Source: an uncultured Bermanella sp.
GTDB lineage: Bacteria; Pseudomonadota; Gammaproteobacteria; Pseudomonadales; Oceanobacteraceae
Direction of reading: 5' to 3'
DNA length: 8,006 nt
Assembly: GCA_913054445.1 (NCBI GenBank)
Contig: CAJXIK010000085.1
Coordinates: 1-8,006, forward strand
Under the pieces are notes generated by a model. The model was not told the origin of the DNA. It saw only the letters and a program-made list of their open reading frames with translations, and ran no database searches. Each line of letters begins with the position of its first letter. Position 1 is the first letter of the stretch. Shown here piece by piece: positions 1-5,406 of this stretch. A program made the translations under genes and the position numbers.

Positions 1-1139
1 TCTTTGCGGTCAATAAGGTGATTTAAGCGACTTTCGATGGCACATAGGTTTTTAAAATCCCCCGCCGCCACAAATGATATGGCCTCTCCACTTTTACCTG
101 CACGGCCTGTACGGCCAATGCGGTGGATGTATTCTTCGGGTTTAAAGGGTAAATCGTAATTCACCACACGGCTTAGCTCGCCAATATCAAGGCCGCGGGC
201 GGCCACACCGGTGGCCACTAAATACTTTAACGTGCCCGATTTAAAATCGGCCAATATTTTTTCGCGCATGGCTTGGCTGCGGTCGCCATGAATGGCTTCG
301 GCGCTAATGCCCCGTTTTTCAAGCTGAGTGACTAATTTAGCGGCACCGTGTTTTTTCTCGATAAAAATAAGCGCTTGGTCCCATTTACCGTGGTTGATGA
401 GGTGGCTCAGTAATGCGGACTTGGTATCTTTGTCGACGGTGATTAACCACTGCTTAATGCTTGGGGCCGATGTGGCTTTGGGTGAGGTGGTTATTTCGGT
501 TGCCGCTTCGTTAAAGCCCTCATTAGTGAAGCCATCGGCCAGCTCCCGTACCCCGTGGCTCATGGTGGCGGAGAATAATAAGTTTTGACGCTCGCTAGGT
601 AAGCGCTCGGTAATTTTAAGAATATCCGCCACAAAACCCATGTCGGCCATGCGATCGGCTTCGTCTAGCACGAGTATTTCAAGTTCATCAAAGTGCAGTG
701 CGCGCTGGTGGGCTAAATCGAGCAGCCTGCCCGGCGTGGCCACTAATATGTCGATGCCTTCGATCAGGCGCTGCTTTTGTGGCTCTATATCAATGCCGCC
801 ATAAACAGCCATAGACGTTAAATTTAAGTGTTGGCTGTATTGCGCAACATTGGCGGCAACCTGTAGCGCCAGCTCGCGGGTGGGGGTCAGAATAAGCGCC
901 CGTATGCGTTTGCCGCGTAGCGTATTGTTACGCAGTACATGTTCTTGATTAAATTTTTCTAAAATAGGCAATACAAACGAGGCGGTTTTACCTGTGCCCG
1001 TTTGTGCCGTGGCAATCACATCTTTACCGGCAAGAATTACCGGGATGGCTTGTTTTTGGATGGGCGTGGGGGTGGTGTAACCCAAGTCGGTAATGGCGTG
1101 TAGAATAGGGTCGCACAATCCAAGCTTTGAAAATGGCAT
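1..1139 (-). CDS. rhlE: RhlE-type DEAD-box ATP-dependent RNA helicase (C-terminus beyond window)
   Basis: ATP-dependent RNA helicase that unwinds short RNA duplexes, typically in ribosome assembly, RNA decay or cold adaptation in the cytoplasm. I translated it by hand from ATG at 1139: 379 complete codons are present and the reading frame leaves the window at its left edge. The motifs appear in order: Q motif (GYTTPTPIQ, residues 20-28), motif I AQTGTGKT (45-52), Ia PTRELALQ, Ib TPGR, motif II DEAD (159-162), motif III SAT (190-192), motif V ATGVAARGLDI (around 309-319) and motif VI HRIGRTGR (339-346). Both RecA-like lobes are therefore essentially complete; only the variable, usually basic, tail is missing. 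The N-terminus (MPFSKLGL...) matches the RhlE subfamily start. Motif V has Gly311 where RhlE proteins usually have Asp. No strong Shine-Dalgarno is visible. Roughly a third of Leu codons are TTA. The exact subfamily (RhlE versus a close paralogue) is an inference from overall similarity. Confidence 0.93.
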   Translation of the reverse strand, partial: MPFSKLGLCDPILHAITDLGYTTPTPIQKQAIPVILAGKDVIATAQTGTGKTASFVLPILEKFNQEHVLRNNTLRGKRIRALILTPTRELALQVAANVAQYSQHLNLTSMAVYGGIDIEPQKQRLIEGIDILVATPGRLLDLAHQRALHFDELEILVLDEADRMADMGFVADILKITERLPSERQNLLFSATMSHGVRELADGFTNEGFNEAATEITTSPKATSAPSIKQWLITVDKDTKSALLSHLINHGKWDQALIFIEKKHGAAKLVTQLEKRGISAEAIHGDRSQAMREKILADFKSGTLKYLVATGVAARGLDIGELSRVVNYDLPFKPEEYIHRIGRTGRAGKSGEAISFVAAGDFKNLCAIESRLNHLIDRK

Positions 1140-1171
1140 AGAGTCTCGGGGAAGCTGTAGCAATAAAAGTG

Positions 1172-1187
1172 CTGCTAAGTATAGCAG
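1172..1187 (-). promoter_or_regulatory. Candidate helicase promoter (extended -10) inside an inverted repeat
   Basis: Read on the - strand, TGCTATACT at 1186-1178 is an extended -10 element (TG-N-TATACT) with no good -35. Transcription would start near 1171 and give a leader of about 30 nt before the helicase ATG. The -10 lies exactly in a perfect inverted repeat, CTGCTA-N4-TAGCAG (1172-1187), so a dimeric regulator bound there would block the promoter. The promoter call rests on sequence pattern only. Confidence 0.45.
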
Positions 1188-1212
1188 TTAGGGTTATTTT
1201 AAATCTCGTGAA

Positions 1213-1224
1213 TTCAACGTTGAA
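1213..1224. repeat. Perfect 12-bp palindrome TTCAACGTTGAA
   Basis: A gapless perfect palindrome lies about 75-85 nt upstream of the helicase start, upstream of the predicted -10. Its size and position fit an operator for a dimeric regulator. No transcription factor is identified, and chance occurrence in one place is possible. Confidence 0.4.
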
Positions 1225-1255
1225 GTGCACCATTCTATTTACCCGCCAGCTCAGA

Positions 1256-1273
1256 GGCTAAGGTATGTTAGCC
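1256..1273. repeat. Inverted repeat GGCTAA-N6-TTAGCC between the HTH gene and the helicase gene
   Basis: A perfect 6-bp inverted repeat with a 6-nt spacer sits 36-54 nt past the stop codon of the HTH gene. No T-run follows on either strand, so it is a poor intrinsic terminator. It shares GCTA/TAGC arms with the inverted repeats over the predicted HTH and helicase -10 elements, which suggests a binding site instead. Confidence 0.4.
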
Positions 1274-1309
1274 ACGCAGCTATGGAGCTTCTCTATATCT
1301 CCACCCTGT

Positions 1310-1684
1310 TTAGGTGTATTCAATAGACACTGGCATGCCCAAATCGCTAAACCGTTGTTTTACCCGTGATAGTACTACCCCATAAGTGCTCATGGGCAGG
1401 CCTTCAAACTCTGGGTGGGCAGTGAGTAAATCTTCTTCGTCGATGAAGCGGTGCAATACCACGCTGTCTTGCGCGGTTGCTTGCAGGCGGCTAAATAACT
1501 GATCGGCACTGTTGTTGACGAGTGTGTCCACGGCGACGAGTGAATCTATGACACCTTGCGGTAATTTCTTCTTACCAGACTCCCATTTGCGCAAGGTGCG
1601 CTCGTCTACATCGATGACTTTCACGAGGGTTGAGATGCTCAGGCCTAAGGCTTCTCTTAGTGTTTTGAATTCTGCTGGGTGCAT
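1310..1684 (-). CDS. Small HTH transcriptional regulator, YdiL/Aca2 (DUF1870)-like
   Basis: A 124-residue protein, probably a DNA-binding repressor. An XRE-like helix-turn-helix occupies about residues 5-42 (FKTLREALGLS, then TLRKWESGKKKLP). The Arg-x-Trp-Glu-x-Gly segment followed by a Pro and a helical region is typical of the YdiL/Aca2 group. The C-terminal half carries a HRFIDEEDLLTAHPEF segment that resembles the RF-x(n)-L-x(3)-P part of that group. Members are small dimeric proteins, and Aca2 is known to repress its own promoter by binding an inverted repeat. The gene ends with TAA at 1312-1310, and no terminator is seen before the helicase 170 nt downstream, so read-through is possible. 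The start ATG at 1684 has only a weak Shine-Dalgarno. Its closest neighbours are core genes, so an anti-CRISPR role is not indicated. The DNA-binding call is firm; the family assignment is tentative. Confidence 0.8.
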   Translation of the reverse strand: MHPAEFKTLREALGLSISTLVKVIDVDERTLRKWESGKKKLPQGVIDSLVAVDTLVNNSADQLFSRLQATAQDSVVLHRFIDEEDLLTAHPEFEGLPMSTYGVVLSRVKQRFSDLGMPVSIEYT

Positions 1685-1726
1685 GGGAGCTTCGCTATTG
1701 AGAGGGTGGCGGATGAAAATAGGGGC

Positions 1727-1738
1727 GCTATCCTAGCA
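1727..1738 (-). promoter_or_regulatory. Candidate HTH-gene promoter (extended -10) overlapping an inverted repeat
   Basis: On the - strand, TGCTAGGAT at 1738-1730 is an extended -10 candidate. It overlaps the inverted repeat GCTA-N3-TAGC (1727-1737). A perfect -35 hexamer TTGACA lies at 1764-1759, but at 23 bp from this -10 it is too far for normal sigma-70 use, so the promoter assignment is uncertain. The leader would be about 40 nt. The repeat over the -10 would suit autorepression. Confidence 0.35.
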
Positions 1739-1868
1739 CATTAAGTAAGCGCTCGTGGTGTCAACAAAGTGTTTAATACGTGATCAGCGAGGCTGCGCAA
1801 TGGGCTTTCTGGGTGGCTCCCAAGTGCTGAATGCGGAATAAATAATGTTGCTGACAAGTACGAATAAC

Positions 1869-1897
1869 TTGAGGCTTGCGTCATAAAACTATATAAC
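1869..1897 (+). promoter_or_regulatory. Sigma-70 promoter of the pat-type acetyltransferase gene
   Basis: The -35 box TTGAGG (1869-1874) is separated by exactly 17 bp from the -10 box TATAAC (1892-1897). Initiation is expected near 1904, giving a leader of about 32 nt. The downstream ribosome-binding site is AGG (1928-1930), 5 nt before the ATG at 1936. ACCT (1917-1920) can pair with AGGT (1928-1931), a 4-bp hairpin that could weakly mask the site. The rest of the 251-nt divergent region (1685-1935) shows no other gene. Confidence 0.6.
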
Positions 1898-1935
1898 TCA
1901 AATCAATGTGGTTTACACCTTTTTATTAGGTATTT

Positions 1936-4662
1936 ATGGGTACTCGCTGGTTAGAAAACTTCTTTGAGCCTTCCAAGATTGCTGTCATTGGCGCGTCCGA
2001 GCGTACTAGCAACATGGGGGGAGCGGTCATACAAAATCTTAAGGCGTCGGCATTTAAGGGCAGCCTTTATGCGCTGAATGTGCGTCGCTACAAGACGGTA
2101 CACGGGGTGCCGTGCATGGCCAAGATTGGGCGGCTGCCCAAGGATGTCGATTTGGCCATTATTTGCACCCCCAATCACACCATAGAGAAAATCATCAAGC
2201 AGCTGGGCCGTCACGGGGTGCGCGCCATCATGATTCTCACCGGCGGCATCTCGCGCCAGCGCTCCGAGCAGTACGACCTAGCTAGGCACGCCCTTAAACA
2301 GCTGGCGCGCGAATACGGCATACGCATCATGGGGCCAGACAGCCTCGGCATATTGGTGCCCGAATTAAACTTAAACGCCAGTTACAGCCATATTAATGCC
2401 TTGCCTGGCAAGGTGGCTTACCTCGGCCAGTCGGGCACCCTCGCCAGTGCCATGCTCGATTGGGCTTATGGGCGGGGCATTGGCTTCTCGCATTTCTTGA
2501 CCATAGGCAACAGCGCCGACGTGAGCATGCCCGACGCCATCGACTACCTGTCGTCAAAACGAGATGTAAAGGCCATCATGCTGCACATAGAGCGCATCAC
2601 AGATGCCCCTTCGTTCGTGCGGGCGGTTAGAAACGCCGCGCGCGGCAAGCTAGTGCTGGCCATCAAGAGCAGTCGCTTCCCGCAGTCGCAAATCCCGCTA
2701 GAATCCATTCCTAGCGGTTTAAGGCATAAAGACATGGTCTACGATGCCATCCTGCTAAGGGCGGGGGTGCTGCGGGTAGACAGCAGCGAAGAGCTGTTTG
2801 AATCGGTGGAATCGTTAACTCGCATGAAGCCCTTTAAAGGTGAGCGGCTGGCGGTGGTGGGCAACGGCACCGGTGGGCCGCTGCTCGCGGTGGACCGGCT
2901 CATGCACGAGGGAGGGCAGTTGGCGCAATTGTCACAGAGCACCCTAGACCAGCTCGCCGCCGTGTTGCCCGATTACTGGTCGCCAGCCAACCCCATGGAC
3001 ATCACCCCAGAGGCGGGCCCGGCGGCGTACAAGCAGGTGCTGCAAATTATCGAGCAGGACCCAGGGGTCGATGCGATGTTAGTGTTGTTTTCTCCCATCA
3101 GCCTAGTCAATAGCCAAGAGGTGGCCAATGTGGTGGCCAACCACAGTAAGCTGAACCGTAAAAATTTGCTCACCAGCTGGATGGGCGGTGCAACCGTTGC
3201 ACGCAGTCGCCACCTGTTTGATGACTTCGGCATCCCCACCTACGACACCCCAGACAGGGCCATAAAAGCCTATATGGGCATGGTTCGCCATCAGCGTAAC
3301 CAGGCCCTGCTGCGTGAGACCCCCGCCTCGTTATTGCAGGATGTGGCGGTAGACCGCGAGGCCTGCCGCGGCATAATAGGCAATGCTCTGAATCACGGGC
3401 GTGACTACCTCACAGCGCAGGAATCACACCAGATTATCTGCCATTACGGCTTTAACACGGTGGAGACCGACTTCTTCGCCGAGACGCTCGATGCCAGCAA
3501 CCTAGAGGTCAAATATCCGGCCGCCATCAAGGTTATTCACCAAGACTATTGCCATCCATTCGCCTATGGCGATAACCCTAGGGGTCGCTGGCGCGGCGTG
3601 ATCACCGGCATTAACGATGAGCATGAACTGCTATTGGCCAGCAAGGAACTCGGCGCTCAAATCCGCCAGCGCTTTGCCAAGAGCCGAGTCCATGGCTACG
3701 GGGTGCAGCCCATGCACACCGGCGAAATTAGCGTGCAGTTTAGTATGGGCATTACCCGCGATGACACCTTTGGGCCACTTATTCTGTTTGGTGGCGGTGG
3801 GGCGGCCGCCAATGTGATGGCCGACCGCGCGGTGCAATTCCCCCCCTTAAACGATGTGTTGGCCTGCCAGTTGATGAATAAGACCCATATATTTCGGGTA
3901 CTTACCGAGCGCAGCCATGACCTGGCGGGCGATGTGGCACAGCTTGCCAAGATGCTCACGAGCCTCTCGCAAATGGCGGTGGACCTGCCCAACCTCAAGG
4001 GCTGTGAACTCAATGTTATTCTGCATGCCACGCAGGGGCTGAAGGTGTTGGGGGTGGCCATGGATCTAGGGGCCGAACACAGCCTATGTATACGCCCGTA
4101 TCCGGTGGAGCTAGAAGAGCTGGGGCACTTTAAAGACCATAAGACTCTGACGTTACGCCCAGTGCGGGGGGAAGACGAACCGGCGCTCAAGCGGTTTCAT
4201 GAGGTACTGAGTGCGGAGTCTCTACGCTATCGTTTCTTCACCGCCCGTCGGCATTTTCGCCACAGTGAGCTGGCGCGTTTCGCGCAAATAGATTACCAAC
4301 AAGAGATGGCCTTCGTGGCGACAGACGACGCCTCACAAATTTTAGGGGTGGTGCGCACTTGGACCGATGCCGACCGAGTGCAGTCTGAGTTCTCATTGCT
4401 GGTGGCAGGCGACGCGCAGGGCATCGGGCTCGGCAGCGCTTTAATGCAAAAAATGATCGCCTATTGCAAGCAGCAGGGGGTCATGGAGATGATGGGAACC
4501 ATACTCACAGACAACGGCCTCATGTTGCAATTGGCCAAAAAATTGGGCTTTACGGTGCGCCGCTCAGATGACGATACCGTCGAAGTGGTGCTGCGTTTAA
4601 ACGATGCCAGCGAAGAGTGGCAAAAATTACGCCTAAAGCGTCTCAATGAGGGCAAAAAGTAG
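1936..4662 (+). CDS. pat: Pat/PatZ-type protein lysine acetyltransferase (acyl-CoA synthetase-like body fused to GNAT)
   Basis: A 908-aa protein expected to transfer acetyl groups from acetyl-CoA to lysines of target enzymes such as acetyl-CoA synthetase, lowering their activity in the cytoplasm. The domains in order are: a Rossmann-like CoA-binding domain (about 8-110, IAVIGAS near the start), succinyl-CoA ligase-like domains (about 155-460, including YLGQSGTLASAMLDWA and a GNSADV loop), an ATP-grasp-like domain (about 492-710, with FGPLILFGGGG), and a GNAT domain (about 735-895). The GNAT acetyl-CoA-binding loop is Gln828-Gly-Ile-Gly-Leu-Gly833, and Glu818 in SEFSLLV aligns with the Glu of the E. 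coli PatZ AEFAVLV strand. Length is close to E. coli PatZ (886). The synthetase part lacks the phospho-His expected in active NDP-forming synthetases, as other Pat proteins do. The ATP-grasp HKS motif region is replaced by HPFAYGDNPRG (540-550). The gene has its own promoter and lies 88 nt upstream of gacA on the same strand. The targets are inferred from the family. Confidence 0.92.
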   Translation: MGTRWLENFFEPSKIAVIGASERTSNMGGAVIQNLKASAFKGSLYALNVRRYKTVHGVPCMAKIGRLPKDVDLAIICTPNHTIEKIIKQLGRHGVRAIMILTGGISRQRSEQYDLARHALKQLAREYGIRIMGPDSLGILVPELNLNASYSHINALPGKVAYLGQSGTLASAMLDWAYGRGIGFSHFLTIGNSADVSMPDAIDYLSSKRDVKAIMLHIERITDAPSFVRAVRNAARGKLVLAIKSSRFPQSQIPLESIPSGLRHKDMVYDAILLRAGVLRVDSSEELFESVESLTRMKPFKGERLAVVGNGTGGPLLAVDRLMHEGGQLAQLSQSTLDQLAAVLPDYWSPANPMDITPEAGPAAYKQVLQIIEQDPGVDAMLVLFSPISLVNSQEVANVVANHSKLNRKNLLTSWMGGATVARSRHLFDDFGIPTYDTPDRAIKAYMGMVRHQRNQALLRETPASLLQDVAVDREACRGIIGNALNHGRDYLTAQESHQIICHYGFNTVETDFFAETLDASNLEVKYPAAIKVIHQDYCHPFAYGDNPRGRWRGVITGINDEHELLLASKELGAQIRQRFAKSRVHGYGVQPMHTGEISVQFSMGITRDDTFGPLILFGGGGAAANVMADRAVQFPPLNDVLACQLMNKTHIFRVLTERSHDLAGDVAQLAKMLTSLSQMAVDLPNLKGCELNVILHATQGLKVLGVAMDLGAEHSLCIRPYPVELEELGHFKDHKTLTLRPVRGEDEPALKRFHEVLSAESLRYRFFTARRHFRHSELARFAQIDYQQEMAFVATDDASQILGVVRTWTDADRVQSEFSLLVAGDAQGIGLGSALMQKMIAYCKQQGVMEMMGTILTDNGLMLQLAKKLGFTVRRSDDDTVEVVLRLNDASEEWQKLRLKRLNEGKK

Positions 4663-4680
4663 TACTATAGGTGGCGCGAT

Positions 4681-4707
4681 TTGCTAGCATGTAGCGCATC
4701 TTAGAAT
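4681..4707 (+). promoter_or_regulatory. Weak candidate promoter for gacA
   Basis: TTGCTA (4681-4686, first T at the block start) and TAGAAT (4702-4707) are separated by 15 bp, or 16 if TTTGCT is used as -35. Spacing is below optimum. The -35 overlaps the perfect 8-bp palindrome TGCTAGCA (4682-4689). Initiation near 4714 would leave a leader of about 37 nt before the TTG start. No terminator follows the upstream acetyltransferase gene, so gacA may also be reached by read-through. Confidence 0.3.
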
Positions 4708-4728
4708 GCATGAAACAGCGTGCATGAA
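4707..4728 (+). repeat. Direct repeat TGCATGAA x2 in the gacA leader
   Basis: TGCATGAA occurs at 4707-4714 and again at 4721-4728, a 14-nt period. A third GCATG core lies at 4687-4691, 21 nt before the first. All lie between the upstream stop codon and the gacA ribosome-binding site, so they could be a protein- or RNA-binding element. The function is unknown. Confidence 0.35.
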
Positions 4729-4737
4729 CGGTTTTTT

Positions 4738-4742
4738 AGGGG
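4738..4742 (+). promoter_or_regulatory. Ribosome-binding site that sets the TTG start of gacA
   Basis: AGGGG lies 8 nt before the TTG at 4751. The upstream in-frame ATGs at 4706 and 4724 have no comparable Shine-Dalgarno. This decides the start in favour of TTG. Confidence 0.65.
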
Positions 4743-4750
4743 CGGTGGTC

Positions 4751-5401
4751 TTGATTAGAGTGTTAGTAGTAGACGACCATGATTTGGTTCGCATGGGCAT
4801 CGTTAGCCTGTTATCTGCCAGTGATAGAATAGAGGTGGTGGCCGAGGCCAACAGTGGTGAAAGCGCCATCGAGTGCGCAAAGCTGCACGAGCCAGATGTG
4901 ATCTTAATGGACATTCGCATGCCGGGCATGGGCGGCCTAGAGGCCACCCATAAGTTGCTGCGCCTAAATGCCGAGCTGCGCATCATCGCCGTGACCGCCT
5001 GTAGCGAAGACCCTTATGCTAATCGCCTGTTGCAGGCGGGGGCCGCCGGTTATATGACCAAGGGCACCACCGCAGCAGAAATGGTAAGGGCCATTCTTAA
5101 GGTGAAGTCTGGTCAGCGCTACATAAGCTCTGACATTGCACAGCGCATGGCCTTAAAGCCATTCGCGGGCACCGCAGTGGGTTGCCCATTCGATCTGTTG
5201 TCCGACCGAGAGATGCAAGTGAGTATGTTGATCGTGAACTGCGAAAAGGTACAAAATATCTCGGATCAATTATTCCTAAGCCCTAAGACCGTGAATACCT
5301 ACCGCTACCGCATATTTGAGAAGCTCGCCATCAGCAGCGATGTGGAGTTGACGCGCCTCGCCATACGTCACGGCCTCATCGATAGCGAATCCATCGCCTA
5401 A
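4751..5401 (+). CDS. gacA: GacA/UvrY/SirA response regulator, TTG start
   Basis: Response regulator of the BarA/GacS-UvrY/GacA two-component system. In gammaproteobacteria it switches on small RNAs that titrate CsrA/RsmA, controlling secondary metabolism, motility, biofilm and carbon flux. From the TTG at 4751 the protein is 216 aa, close to UvrY (218). The N-terminus becomes MIRVLVVDDHDLVR, as in the family. The receiver domain (1-120) has acidic residues Asp8-Asp9, phospho-acceptor Asp54 in LMDIRMPG, Thr82 and Lys104; Asp54 matches the family numbering, which supports this start. A LuxR-type helix-turn-helix occupies about 143-208, with LSPKTVNTYRYRIFEKL. The ATG at 4706 would add 15 non-conserved residues. 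The stop is 5 nt before uvrC, so the two are very probably co-transcribed, as in E. coli uvrY-uvrC. Confidence 0.95.
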   Translation: MIRVLVVDDHDLVRMGIVSLLSASDRIEVVAEANSGESAIECAKLHEPDVILMDIRMPGMGGLEATHKLLRLNAELRIIAVTACSEDPYANRLLQAGAAGYMTKGTTAAEMVRAILKVKSGQRYISSDIAQRMALKPFAGTAVGCPFDLLSDREMQVSMLIVNCEKVQNISDQLFLSPKTVNTYRYRIFEKLAISSDVELTRLAIRHGLIDSESIA

Positions 5402-5406
5402 ATTCT

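Noticed and set aside
1024..1233. 69-codon open frame on the - strand overlapping the helicase start
   Set aside because: It is out of frame with the helicase, has no recognisable domain, and covers both the helicase promoter region and its first codons.
1256..1273. Intrinsic terminator for the HTH gene
   Set aside because: The stem is only 6 bp and no T-run follows on the - strand, so it is better listed as an inverted repeat.
1310..1684. Anti-CRISPR operon signalled by the Aca2-like protein
   Set aside because: No small anti-CRISPR candidate is seen on the same strand upstream (1685-1935) or between it and the helicase, and all neighbours are core genes with no phage features.
1512..1736. 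74-codon + strand open frame opposite the HTH gene
   Set aside because: It is antisense to a gene with a clear HTH domain and has no recognisable features of its own.
1799..1842. 13-codon + strand open frame starting at the ATG near 1801
   Set aside because: It has no ribosome-binding site, is too short, and lies upstream of the mapped pat promoter candidate.
3696..4190. 164-codon open frame on the - strand inside the pat gene
   Set aside because: It is antisense to a well-supported 908-aa gene, is rich in Ser/Arg/Cys with no domain, and is a typical shadow of a GC-rich coding frame.
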